Of a stretch of DNA of 64,000 nucleotides, positions 36,011-44,683 are shown piece by piece. The stretch is from assembly GCF_001667775.1 (NCBI RefSeq), contig NZ_LZJI01000083.1, positions 23,232-87,231 on the forward strand, written 5' to 3'. A program made the translations under genes and the position numbers. The notes beneath the pieces are model-generated. The model had not been told where the DNA came from, made no database searches, and worked only from the letters and a program-made list of their open reading frames with translations. This DNA comes from Mycobacterium sp. E1747 (GTDB lineage: Bacteria; Actinomycetota; Actinomycetes; Mycobacteriales; Mycobacteriaceae). Position 1 is the stretch's first letter. Every line of letters begins with the position of its first letter.

Positions 36011-37090
36011 TCAGGGGAGGAGTTCGACAGCGCCGATCTGCGAGATCGCGGTCGTCGAACGTCGGACCATCTCGTCGAGCAGAAGGCGACCTCGGGGACC
36101 GGACGCCTCCCATCGCGTGGAAGCGAGGACCGGGTAGACCAAGCCAAACATCGCGGAAATTCGATACTGACGCCATGCCTGATCGAAGCCATACGATGTG
36201 ATGCCGCGACGAGCGATGCCGTCGACATAGCGCTGCACCAGTACCGCGTCGTTGCCGCACCGAACGTCACTGCGCACACTGGAGGTGATGAGGTAAGCCA
36301 CGTCGAGCAGTCCGCACGCACGCGTGGCCGCCTGGAAGTCGATCAGGTAGGGGTCGGATCCGTCGAGCGGCAGGAACAGATTATCCGAGCGCAGTTCACC
36401 GTGGATGATTGTGCGCGGCGTTCCTAGCGCTTCGGCGAGGTAGTGGATCAAAGTGGAGAAGTGGTTGCACAATTCGTGGACTTCGGGTGCGATCTCGTCG
36501 TACAGTCGTGCGGCGACCTGCGGCCAAGCCAGGTCGAACACCTCGCCGAACATCGCATGATGGGCGCGGGTGTCGAGTGCGTCGATACGTGGTAGCCCAG
36601 CACCAGCGACGTCGAGATTGTCGTTCTCCCAGGCCCAGCAGTGAAACTCAGCAAGGGCGTCGATGATCGTTTCCGCTTGGGCCATGCTCAAGCCGCTGAG
36701 TTGATCCGCCGCCTCCAGGGGTGCGAGATCTTCGATGATCAGCACGAAGTCGTGTGAGTCCGGATCGTGCGCCACGAAGCGTGCTCGGGGGGTGCGAACG
36801 GTCGCCCCCCTCCCCACCACATCACGGTAAAACGCGACCTCCCGGTCATATGCGTGAAACCCGTCGAGGATCTGGCGTGCCGGATTGTCGGCACCGACAG
36901 GCAACTTGACAATCACCGTGGACGAGAAATCCTCCGTTGTCGAATCGCCCGTGAGGTGCAACCGGAACAACTGTGCGGCGAAGGCCGAGTCCTCGGCCAG
37001 GCGATCCACCCGCATGACCTCAACCGGTCGACCCAGCACGGTCGACAACCACTCCGCCGTGAGTTCGTCGATGTGGCGTGGCACGTTCAT
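36011..37090 (-). CDS. APH-fold phosphotransferase, HGE variant (second copy)
   Basis: Small-molecule kinase of 359 aa, paralogous end to end to the product at 1671-2768. VIVKLP with Lys62, LIIEDLAPLEAADQ at 117-130, HGELRSDN at 230-237 and a following LIDFQAATRACG block are shared. Again the catalytic Asp of the HGD motif is Glu. The ATG at 37090 overlaps the LLM-A stop (ATGA). The conserved order LLM-A then HGE kinase at both loci shows that the two genes duplicated as a unit. Confidence 0.9.
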   Translation of the reverse strand: MNVPRHIDELTAEWLSTVLGRPVEVMRVDRLAEDSAFAAQLFRLHLTGDSTTEDFSSTVIVKLPVGADNPARQILDGFHAYDREVAFYRDVVGRGATVRTPRARFVAHDPDSHDFVLIIEDLAPLEAADQLSGLSMAQAETIIDALAEFHCWAWENDNLDVAGAGLPRIDALDTRAHHAMFGEVFDLAWPQVAARLYDEIAPEVHELCNHFSTLIHYLAEALGTPRTIIHGELRSDNLFLPLDGSDPYLIDFQAATRACGLLDVAYLITSSVRSDVRCGNDAVLVQRYVDGIARRGITSYGFDQAWRQYRISAMFGLVYPVLASTRWEASGPRGRLLLDEMVRRSTTAISQIGAVELLP

Positions 37091-38187
37091 CGGCGCCGCC
37101 ACCTGTCGAGCAATGCCGCATTCTGTTGCGGCGCACTGCCATAGGTCACAATCTCGTCTGCCCCAGCCGCCTTGAACTCCTCCAGCTTTGCGACGCAGTC
37201 GGCCAATGCACCCGTGGCACAGGTCGAGGAGATCCAGTCCTCCGGTATCAAGTCGACGGCATCCATCAATTCCCTGCGGTGGAAGACTTCGTCGGCAGAG
37301 GGCATACCGCGGAACCTGTCGTGGTTCTGCAGGGCGAGCGCGGGCTCGAGGCTCCAATTGTTCGCAATCACAGTCGCGCGAGCCCAGTGATCGATCTGCA
37401 TGTACGTGACAGCGCGCGCGTGACACAACTGCCGCGTTTCAAGATCGTCGAGTTCGGGTGCTGTGATGACGCTTTGAGCGATACGCACGGTGGCGGGATC
37501 GCGTCCGATGGCTTCACAGGCCTCGGTGACATTGGCCTTGGCACGGGCCGTCGCCTCCGGGGTGAGCAACGGGCACAGCAGAATTCCATCGAATGCCGCT
37601 GCGACTGCGGTCGCCGCCTTCTTTCCGCCGAAGCTACCGTAGAACACCGGTGGCGGATCGCCCTCGTAGACGTCGCCGAACGCCATTGCGTTGAAAGTGC
37701 CTGCGGGCCCGGCATAATCGACGCGCTCACCAGCCCACAGACGCCGCAAGATGTCCACGTAGTCGACCAATGCGACATACGCCGGCGACTCGGCCATCCC
37801 GAGTGCGATCCTGTTGTACTCGGCGTCTCCACGTCCCAGCCCGAGAACGAACCGGTTGCCATAGCAGGCTTGCATGGTGGCCGCGGTCGCCGCCATCAAT
37901 TTCGGGTGCCGGTCGGTTGGACGGACGACTCCCGTGGCGATCTCGAGTCGTGTCGTTTTCGCCGCCATACCGCTCAGCAGGGTGGCCGCTTCCTTGATGT
38001 TAAAGCGCTCGGACAACCAGACCCGACGGTATCCGATGCTCTCCGCCGCCACCGCGTCGTCCAGCCCCATGGCTGGCGTGCGCACCTCGGTTACGTTCGC
38101 AACGCCGTCGGGCAGGGTCGATCGAAGCCGGCCTCCCAATACGAATGCGCTCATGTCGTCGAGGACATCGACGAGATGGCCCGTCAT
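37087..38187 (-). CDS. LLM-class oxidoreductase, subtype A (copy A2)
   Basis: Luciferase-like oxidoreductase of 366 aa, the closest relative of A1 at 2776-3918 (shared LSERFNIKEAATLLSGMAA, RHPKLMAA, ATMQACYG, DPPPV-(W/F)-YGSFGG and C-terminal QNAALL blocks). The ATG at 38187 overlaps the stop of the subtype-B gene upstream (ATGA), and its own stop overlaps the kinase start, so B2, A2 and kinase form a tightly coupled unit. Coupled synthesis is what would be expected of subunits of one enzyme. Confidence 0.93.
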   Translation of the reverse strand: MTGHLVDVLDDMSAFVLGGRLRSTLPDGVANVTEVRTPAMGLDDAVAAESIGYRRVWLSERFNIKEAATLLSGMAAKTTRLEIATGVVRPTDRHPKLMAATAATMQACYGNRFVLGLGRGDAEYNRIALGMAESPAYVALVDYVDILRRLWAGERVDYAGPAGTFNAMAFGDVYEGDPPPVFYGSFGGKKAATAVAAAFDGILLCPLLTPEATARAKANVTEACEAIGRDPATVRIAQSVITAPELDDLETRQLCHARAVTYMQIDHWARATVIANNWSLEPALALQNHDRFRGMPSADEVFHRRELMDAVDLIPEDWISSTCATGALADCVAKLEEFKAAGADEIVTYGSAPQQNAALLDRWRRR

Positions 38188-39341
38188 TTGCCTGCCGTCG
38201 CATGTAGTGTCCCGCATACCTCGGCCCATCGGCCGAATGGCGGGTCGGTCAGTCCGTCGAGAACCAGTGGCATGAAGTCGATCAGACCGACGTAGGTCGC
38301 GCCCGCGTCAACGAACTCTTGTGCGATGGAGGCGATTTGCGCCGGCGACCCACCGTAAGCCGCCTTCCGCACCATGTCGGGCGGTACTGCGTCTACTATC
38401 TTCCTGACTTCATCGGCGGACTGTTTGAACGGCAGCCAGCGACGGGCGTAATGCCAGTCATCGGGCATCACCGGTTCGATACCGTCTCGGCGCCAGTCGC
38501 TTTGGTTGAACCGGCCGAGGATCGCGGCCAGGTACTTCATACACGGATTCTCATACGACGCTTCCAGAACATCCCGGTCCTCGTGGATCTGACAGCCCAG
38601 CCACAGCCCGAACCCGAATGCATCGGGGTCCCTGCCCGCTGCCTCCACCTTGTTCCGAACGTCGGTCACCATGCGCGCCCAGTCGTCAGGAGTCACGAAG
38701 GTGTTGGGCGCCGCCGCCTCCAGGCCGTCGGCGTAGCGGGCGGCGATCGAAATCAGTTTCGGGCCACCGCCTAACGCCCAGTACTCGGGACGTACGGCTG
38801 GCCGCGTCTCACCAAGGTAAGCGTGGTCCAACCGCCAGTGATTGCCCTCGAAGGAGAACGGTTCGTCGCGTTCCCACAGCAGATGGTAGAGCCGGAACAA
38901 GTCCTCCAATCTGCCCAGGCCCTGCCCTGATGGATATCCGAGGGGACGGATCTGACGCGACTCCCCGGCACCCATCACGTACACGACTTGCCCCTGCCGT
39001 TGCGCCGCGCTGCCCAGGCTCATCAACGAACGCACCATCTCGCCGGGGCGCGTACGCACGGCGTCCGCCGTCAACCGAATGCCGGCGTCCGGATTGGCGG
39101 CAAGGGCGAATGCGGCCTCGATGAACGGATCGTGCGTGGAGTTGTTGTCGCGAACACTGGCCATCGGCGCGTTCTCGGGCACCCACAGGCTGCGATGAAA
39201 CCAACCCGAGATCTCATCGAAGAACCACAGGTAGTCAAATTCGGGTTTGGCTCCTAGGGTTTTGGCGAGTTCACCAACCTGAGCCAGTGGGGTGGCGCGG
39301 TGGTTGTCAATCGGTATGCCCGTGGTCATCGGCGATTGCAT
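38184..39341 (-). CDS. LLM-class oxidoreductase, subtype B (copy B2)
   Basis: Luciferase-like oxidoreductase of 385 aa of subtype B: FFDEISGWFHRSLW near residue 40, TADAVRTRPGEMVRSLM, MGAGESRQIRPLGY, and ALGGGPKLISIAARYADG. GAGGAG precedes the ATG at 39341, making it the first gene of the B2/A2/kinase unit. It aligns with B1, B3 and B4 along its length. The cofactor is expected to be F420 or reduced FMN. Confidence 0.93.
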   Translation of the reverse strand: MQSPMTTGIPIDNHRATPLAQVGELAKTLGAKPEFDYLWFFDEISGWFHRSLWVPENAPMASVRDNNSTHDPFIEAAFALAANPDAGIRLTADAVRTRPGEMVRSLMSLGSAAQRQGQVVYVMGAGESRQIRPLGYPSGQGLGRLEDLFRLYHLLWERDEPFSFEGNHWRLDHAYLGETRPAVRPEYWALGGGPKLISIAARYADGLEAAAPNTFVTPDDWARMVTDVRNKVEAAGRDPDAFGFGLWLGCQIHEDRDVLEASYENPCMKYLAAILGRFNQSDWRRDGIEPVMPDDWHYARRWLPFKQSADEVRKIVDAVPPDMVRKAAYGGSPAQIASIAQEFVDAGATYVGLIDFMPLVLDGLTDPPFGRWAEVCGTLHATAGK

Positions 39342-39629
39342 TCTTGCTCCTCAACGGTGAGATGCGCGTTAATTCAGACAGTGCGAACGAACACATTGTC
39401 TTGTTTAACAGACAGCTACCGACCCCGTGCGGTTTTCGGTATCACGTTGGTAAGGGCCGATTGAAGACAACGGACAACCACCGGGACGCGGTGCTGGATT
39501 GCGACGTCACGACGATGCTGATGCGCTGCGACAACGACGTAGCGCGCCAGCTGTGGATGGCGCTACGGGGGCCGGATCGGACCATGCACCCAACCGTGTC
39601 GTGGGCGCATCAAGTGGCAGGCCACCCCG

Positions 39630-40751
39630 TCAGTGGCGATTGCCGATGAAGTACTGCGAGTCTCCGGTCGGCGGTGTTGCGCCGGTGACCTCGGCCAGCA
39701 GTCGAGTCGCGGGATTGTTGAACTCCATCCCAGCATCGGGCGGCAGAGCGCCGCCGGCGATCAGCATCCTTGCTCCGCGGATCATGGCAACTGACAGACG
39801 CAGATACGCAAATACTTCGTAGAAATGCAGGTATTTGACGTCGAAACCGGTCAGGTCTTCATACCGGCTCACCGTTTCCTGCCGCGTCGGAAACCCTTGG
39901 GGAAGAGGTATTCCGATGGCGTCGCTGAACAGACGCAGTGTTGCGAACCACCAGCCGAGATCCAATTCTGGACTCCCCAGGCATACCATCTCCCAGTCGA
40001 TTAATCCAGAGACTGATAGGTCGTCGGCAAAGACCACATTGGCGATGCGCGCATCACCCCAGCTGATGACTCGCGGCTCGGCTTTGGTGGGACGGTTCGC
40101 CTTCACCCAGTCGAAACCTGCTTCCACGAAGGGGTTCGGCACTCCGTCGCTGGCCCAGGCGAAGGCCTTCTGCCAGTGCTCGATGTGAGCGCCCAGTGGA
40201 TCGCCATCCGGTGAGCCGTACCGGCCGATGTCGTCGAGTCCCACGGCCGCAGGATCGACTCGGTGGACCGACGCCATCGCGGCGAGCGCGTTGTCGAGCG
40301 CGAGCCGCTTCTGCTCCGGGGGAAGGTCATACATCCATCCCGTCGCCGTAAACGGCGGGTCGTCGGCGGGTGTCCGACCGGCGAGCCGTTCCATAATGAA
40401 GAACGGCGCACCGAGCAAAGACGAGTCGTCTTCGTAGCAGAGGACCTCTGGCGCGGGTACGCCAGCCCGGTCGCGCAGGGTACCGATCACATGGGCCTCG
40501 AGGTCGAGGTCGTAACTGAAGAACAGCCCGGGCCCCGCCGGCGCCACACGAGCGACGAGTCCACGCTGCAGTCTCTTCCCGGCAACATGCCACGCCGCGT
40601 CGAAAAGAACTGTCTCCGCCGACATTCCGCTCGTTGTCGACAAACGCACATCGGTGATTTCGACGCCGTCGACCCCCGGAAGGTGCGCTGTCAGCGCTTG
40701 TTGAAATGCCCTGCGCGCGACGTCAGCATCGACACTGTTGATGACTGCCAT
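39630..40751 (-). CDS. APH-fold phosphotransferase, ACAD10/11-like subgroup (WGD)
   Basis: Small-molecule kinase of 373 aa with WGDARIAN at 231-238 and LIDWE at 250-254, SGMSAETVLFDA near residue 41 and ADDPPFTATGW near 129. It is a paralogue of the products at 5399 and 42568. It begins 10 bases after the DUF7064-like gene, repeating the DUF-kinase arrangement at 7589-5399. The downstream 288 bases to the next operon contain no gene; they include a short TGTTTAACA palindrome near 39403, close to the LLM-B promoter. Confidence 0.9.
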   Translation of the reverse strand: MAVINSVDADVARRAFQQALTAHLPGVDGVEITDVRLSTTSGMSAETVLFDAAWHVAGKRLQRGLVARVAPAGPGLFFSYDLDLEAHVIGTLRDRAGVPAPEVLCYEDDSSLLGAPFFIMERLAGRTPADDPPFTATGWMYDLPPEQKRLALDNALAAMASVHRVDPAAVGLDDIGRYGSPDGDPLGAHIEHWQKAFAWASDGVPNPFVEAGFDWVKANRPTKAEPRVISWGDARIANVVFADDLSVSGLIDWEMVCLGSPELDLGWWFATLRLFSDAIGIPLPQGFPTRQETVSRYEDLTGFDVKYLHFYEVFAYLRLSVAMIRGARMLIAGGALPPDAGMEFNNPATRLLAEVTGATPPTGDSQYFIGNRH

Positions 40752-40761
40752 GTCTGGGCCC

Positions 40762-41844
40762 CTAGACGCCGACCGTTGCGACCGAGGTGCGGTGGCCCTG
40801 GCGGCGGTTCATTTCCTTCTGATAGAAGTGATCGAACCACTGCTCCTGGTACGTGTTGTCACACTCCCTGCCGTCACTGGACACCCAATGCGACGTACCT
40901 ATTCGGATGGCGCAGTTCGGCCACGCAAAGCCATTGGTCATCGACGTCGTCTCGCCGTGGAAGGTGAACATGCGTCCGTCCACCAACTCGATGTCGACTT
41001 GCTGGCGGGCGACCGAGTACAGGTCCGGGTGCATCTCGTGGGCGGTGCGCACCACCCTGGCAACATCGACGGATTCACCGTCGACGATCATCCATGCGAA
41101 ATAGTGTGAGGGCGCGTCCGGATCGACGTCGTACAACCCCGACCAGTTCGGGTTCGTCGACGGCGAGACGTAGCCTGCGGTATTCAGGATCAGATCGGGG
41201 CCAAAGTACATGGGTGTCCAGCCGACGGGAGGCAGGGTGGGCAACGCATGGCGGCGCCGCATCTGTTCAGTACGCACCTGACCCCACGAGCGATCGCGAG
41301 GGTTGTAGCAATCGACCCGGTAACTCGTTCCGTGGAGCACCAATTCACCGGTCATGTGCATCATCTGTTCGCTGCCACCGGGCCGCATCGCAGGGTTGGT
41401 CTCGACATCCTCCCCGGGGATGATGTGCCCTCGAGCTATCAACGGTGTAACGGCTTCGCCGCGAAGGTCGAACCGTGTTTGTTCGTCGGCGCTGACGTAG
41501 GTCAACCGCACCACCCGACCGAGTTCCAAAAACTCGATCTTCAATCCGTTTTCCGTCGTGAGTGAATTGCCCTCGACTACCGGCCAGGCCATCGTCATGC
41601 CGTAGTCCATGTATTCCATGTCGAGGGGGTCGATTGCCTGGTCGCCGCGGAAAATCAGCACACCGCCTTGGTTGCAGCCGAAGGCGGGTCGATTGAGCGA
41701 GTAGATGTAGGCGCCGATGCGCTCCTCGGGGATGTGGATCCCGTGGTAGTGGGTGGAGACCATAGCGGTATCCCATGTCTCGCCGGGAGAAGGGCGGGGT
41801 AGCCACATATCCGACTCCGGGGGCTGGACAGCGAAATTCGTCAA
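40762..41844 (-). CDS. DUF7064-like protein (copy 4 of 5, diverged)
   Basis: Protein of 360 aa related to the DUF7064-like set but diverged: the core motif reads RDRSWGQVR, and LNRPAFGCNQGGVLIF and YMDYGMTM replace the copy 1-3 N-terminal blocks. The start is a TTG at 41844 with AAGGAG 7 nt upstream; it overlaps the stop of a possible small gene (TTGA). It is followed after 10 bases by a WGD kinase. Function is unknown. Confidence 0.78.
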   Translation of the reverse strand: MTNFAVQPPESDMWLPRPSPGETWDTAMVSTHYHGIHIPEERIGAYIYSLNRPAFGCNQGGVLIFRGDQAIDPLDMEYMDYGMTMAWPVVEGNSLTTENGLKIEFLELGRVVRLTYVSADEQTRFDLRGEAVTPLIARGHIIPGEDVETNPAMRPGGSEQMMHMTGELVLHGTSYRVDCYNPRDRSWGQVRTEQMRRRHALPTLPPVGWTPMYFGPDLILNTAGYVSPSTNPNWSGLYDVDPDAPSHYFAWMIVDGESVDVARVVRTAHEMHPDLYSVARQQVDIELVDGRMFTFHGETTSMTNGFAWPNCAIRIGTSHWVSSDGRECDNTYQEQWFDHFYQKEMNRRQGHRTSVATVGV

Positions 41845-42026
41845 CTTAGCTCCTTTTCCGACTGCTTAGCGATTGAATCCGCCAATGCTGTGCTCGATCC
41901 CCGGCCGCCACGCGTGTCCTCGTCCTCGATTCGTTCGGTCACGGTGCTCGCCGCGCTCTGGTCGGACATGCCGCCGAACGCCGGGGTCATCTCGAGCACG
42001 AATGCCTTCTGGCCGGGGTCAGCCAC
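41841..42026 (-). CDS. Possible small protein upstream of DUF7064-like gene
   Basis: GTG-initiated frame of 61 codons, acidic and serine-rich, without a recognised motif. The only support is that its TGA overlaps the TTG of the next gene and that AAGGAG lies inside its end. It may instead be untranslated leader. Confidence 0.25.
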   Translation of the reverse strand: MADPGQKAFVLEMTPAFGGMSDQSAASTVTERIEDEDTRGGRGSSTALADSIAKQSEKELS

Positions 42027-42567
42027 CTAGGCGGCCGCTTTCTGTCCGTGTCTCGCGCCCGCGACAATCACATTTCACTGTCGGCCGCCGTTCCAAATTT
42101 GCTTTCGCGCATGGTCTTTCACCCCAACTGGCTGCAGAGCGGGTGCAGTCTGCAGTACGCCCAAAAACGGGCTGATGTGATGTCTACCATGTTTCGTACA
42201 TGCTGTCTAGCAGAGTTGTAGGACGGCCTTTCTGGCCTGGAGAAGGAAAGCGGCAGTGGTTCGAAACAGAGTGACGGGAGTGCACAGTGCCTGCCGTCGT
42301 CGGTTCGGTTCCGTTGCGGCCAAATATGATCGGAAGCTGCGCGCACACCTTGACGCCGCGCAGGTGGACGCCATGCTCTCCACAGGTGAGCATCGCCGCC
42401 GCATAGCATCACAGCTGAGTCGACGGCGTCCCGGTGCGCTCGATGGCTCGCTCATCTCCCGGAGGACGGCACGCGGATCATTGTCGGTCCTGCCCCGAAG
42501 GCGCAGTGGCCGAACTCATCTCGCTATGAACCGACACGTAACCCCACCCATGCGTGACCGCACGCAG
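42027..42567. other. Intergenic stretch, no gene recognised
   Basis: 541 bases between two minus-strand genes. It holds a 15-base inverted repeat CATGT-TTCGT-ACATG at 42188-42202, which could be an operator for the DUF7064-like/kinase genes, and frames with no recognisable protein. Confidence 0.4.
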
Positions 42568-43686
42568 CTAGCGATTACCGACGTAATACGCGGAGTCACC
42601 GCTGGGGACGGAGACTCCGATGATGTCTGCCAGCACTCTGGTTCCGGGATTGTTGACCGCCATCTGAGTATCAGGGGGCAGCAGGCCGGCGGCGATCATC
42701 AGCGACGCTCCCCGGGCGACGATGCAACAGAATCGCACGCCGTTGAGCACTTCCCAGAACTGCGCATCCTGCAGCGGCCGACCGGTGATGGCTTCGAACC
42801 GGGCTGCTACTTCATGATCTGGCGGGAAGCCCGGCGGCAACTCAAGACCCATTCCGTCGGAGTAGTGACGCATGGCGAACCGCCACCAGCCGAGGTCGTA
42901 CTCGGGCACCGCGATCGTCGCGGCTTCCCAGTCAAGCACGGCGACTACGGACAGGTCGTCGTTGTACATCAGGTTGCCCAAGCGCCCGTCGCCCCAGCAG
43001 AGACACGCCTGAGCCGTCTGTGTGGGCTGGTTGGCCCGAAGCCACGCCATGCCGGCGTCGATGACCGGATTGGGGGTATCGCCGCAAGCCCAGTGCGCCA
43101 TCGATTCGACATGGCCCACGTGCTGGGCGACCAACGTGTCACCGAGATCCGGACGCTCGAACGCGCTCCGTATCTCCAGATCGTCAATGTCGATCTCGTG
43201 CACGCCGGCCATCGCCCGAAGGCTGTTCTCGTACAGGATCGATTGTTGTTCGGCCGTCAGATCGAGGACCCAGCCCTCGGCGGTGAACGGCGGATCATCG
43301 CGCGGCACTTGACCATTGACGTGTTCCATGATGAGAAATTGCCCACCGAGCACCGAGGTATCAGCCTCTGACCACAACACCTCGGGAACGGGCACCGATG
43401 AGTCCTGCGCGACTGCGCGCAATACCCGGGCCTCGCGCAAGATGTCGTAGTCCATGTAGATTCCTGGTCCGCTGGGCGCCACCTTGGCGACAAGCGCCCG
43501 CGAGACCCGGCCGGCGTCTGTTGTCCATTCGGCATCGAACATCAAGGTTTCCGCCGACATCCCGCTCTCTTTGGGCACCCGAAGATTCGTGATGGCCGGC
43601 CTCGCACCCGCCGGAAGTTGATTCGTTAGCCATTCCGTGAGCTTGCCGGACGCGGTAGCGGGGTCGAGAGTGCTTATGAGCGCCAT
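42568..43686 (-). CDS. APH-fold phosphotransferase, ACAD10/11-like subgroup (WGD)
   Basis: Small-molecule kinase of 372 aa with WGDGRLGN at 231-238 and LDWE at 251-254, SGMSAETLMFDAEW near residue 41 and RDDPPFTAEGW near 129. It is the third of the WGD paralogues and stands alone. A strong promoter TTGACA-18-TAAGGT ends 6 nt before the ATG at 43686, so it is probably leaderless. It is divergent from the SDR gene at 43833 and may share control with it. Confidence 0.9.
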   Translation of the reverse strand: MALISTLDPATASGKLTEWLTNQLPAGARPAITNLRVPKESGMSAETLMFDAEWTTDAGRVSRALVAKVAPSGPGIYMDYDILREARVLRAVAQDSSVPVPEVLWSEADTSVLGGQFLIMEHVNGQVPRDDPPFTAEGWVLDLTAEQQSILYENSLRAMAGVHEIDIDDLEIRSAFERPDLGDTLVAQHVGHVESMAHWACGDTPNPVIDAGMAWLRANQPTQTAQACLCWGDGRLGNLMYNDDLSVVAVLDWEAATIAVPEYDLGWWRFAMRHYSDGMGLELPPGFPPDHEVAARFEAITGRPLQDAQFWEVLNGVRFCCIVARGASLMIAAGLLPPDTQMAVNNPGTRVLADIIGVSVPSGDSAYYVGNR

Positions 43687-43692
43687 GGCTCG

Positions 43693-43722
43693 ACCTTACG
43701 AATGGTGCGTACTCGGTGTCAA
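43693..43722 (-). promoter_or_regulatory. Sigma-A-type leaderless promoter of kinase gene
   Basis: On the minus strand, TTGACA (43722-43717), 18 bases, TAAGGT (43698-43693), then 6 nt to the ATG. The stretch from TTGACAC to TAAGGTCG resembles the promoter at 49040-49069. Confidence 0.65.
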
Positions 43723-43814
43723 TCGTTTCCTCACCGGGCGGTTCGGCGCACGTATCGACCGCCGGCAACCATCCGCTCGCGGTCGGCCGGTGACGATTTA
43801 CATCGAGTACGGCT

Positions 43815-43832
43815 GTGGTGTAAGAACACCAC
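43815..43832. promoter_or_regulatory. Inverted repeat abutting an SDR start codon
   Basis: GTGGTGT-AAGA-ACACCAC, perfect 7-base arms, ends at the base before the ATG at 43833; one more pair forms with the A of the ATG. A bound protein or an mRNA hairpin would block initiation. Confidence 0.5.
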
Positions 43833-44639
43833 ATGGCTTCGGAATTGCGACGAGGGCTGCCCGCTCCGCGTCCCGGCGCGACGGCATTGGTGACCGGCGC
43901 CTCGTCGGGCATCGGTGACAAGTTCGCCCGTGCACTGTCCGCGCGAGGCCATCACGTGACTCTCGCGGCACGCCGTGAAGACCGGCTCCGCTCCCTCGCC
44001 GAAGAGCTGGGTGATGCGTTCGTAACGCGCTGCGACGTCGCCGACCCACGTTCGCGCGCAGACATGCTTGACGCGGTTGACGAGGCCGGCCTCGAGGTGG
44101 ACATTTTGATCAACTGCGCGGGGTTCGGCGGAGGCGGGACCGTGTACACATTTGACCCCGACCGCGCCGTGGAGATGCTCCGTACGAACGTCGAGGCGAT
44201 CTTCGCGCTCTGCGGTGCGCTCACTCCAGGGATGGCCCAGCGGCGTTTCGGTGCAGTAGTCATCGTGTCGTCGCTCGCCGGAATACTATGTCCGCCAGTT
44301 AATTTCGCAGCTTACGGTGCCTGCAAGAGCGCTTCGCTACGATACGCCCACGCTCTGCACTACGAGCTGGCCAAGGTCGGCGTGGCCGTCACGGCGCTGT
44401 GTCCAGGCCCGGTCGACACCGAATTCGGGCCGAGTTCCGGCTTGGAAGCGACAATGGACGCCATGCCCGCGTTCGCGAAGGCAACCCCCGCTGACTGCGT
44501 CGCGGCGACATTCCGGGCACTGGAGCGAGGCCAACCCGAGATCGTTCCCAACACCGCCGTCCATCTGGCCGCGGTCGCCGCACGACGTACCCCGGCGTTC
44601 ATCGCATCGCGTTTGATTCCCGCGTTCTTTCGCGTCTGA
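43833..44639 (+). CDS. Short-chain dehydrogenase/reductase
   Basis: SDR of 268 aa. TGASSGIG is at 21-28, NCAG at 94-97 (Cys in place of the second Asn), Ser146/147 and YGACK at 161-165. Similar in shape to the SDR at 21531-22424. No ribosome-binding site is visible; instead a palindrome abuts the start. It is the only plus-strand gene between two minus-strand blocks and ends at a hairpin shared with the LuxC-like gene. Confidence 0.92.
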   Translation: MASELRRGLPAPRPGATALVTGASSGIGDKFARALSARGHHVTLAARREDRLRSLAEELGDAFVTRCDVADPRSRADMLDAVDEAGLEVDILINCAGFGGGGTVYTFDPDRAVEMLRTNVEAIFALCGALTPGMAQRRFGAVVIVSSLAGILCPPVNFAAYGACKSASLRYAHALHYELAKVGVAVTALCPGPVDTEFGPSSGLEATMDAMPAFAKATPADCVAATFRALERGQPEIVPNTAVHLAAVAARRTPAFIASRLIPAFFRV

Positions 44640-44640
44640 C

Positions 44641-44658
44641 CGTCCGTCCGAACGGACG
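44641..44658. terminator. Hairpin between convergent SDR and LuxC-like genes
   Basis: CGTCCGT-CCGA-ACGGACG, a perfect 7-bp stem with a 4-base loop directly after the SDR stop and 26 bases before the end of the convergent gene. Confidence 0.6.
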
Positions 44659-44683
44659 AACGAGGCGGCGCCTAGACGAAACG

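Noticed and set aside
37078..38295. 405-codon plus-strand frame
   Set aside because: Antisense of LLM-A2, whose protein motifs are unmistakable; no ribosome-binding site or promoter of its own.
42256..43371. 371-codon plus-strand frame starting in the intergenic region
   Set aside because: Most of it is antisense to the WGD kinase; the intergenic part has no recognisable domain.
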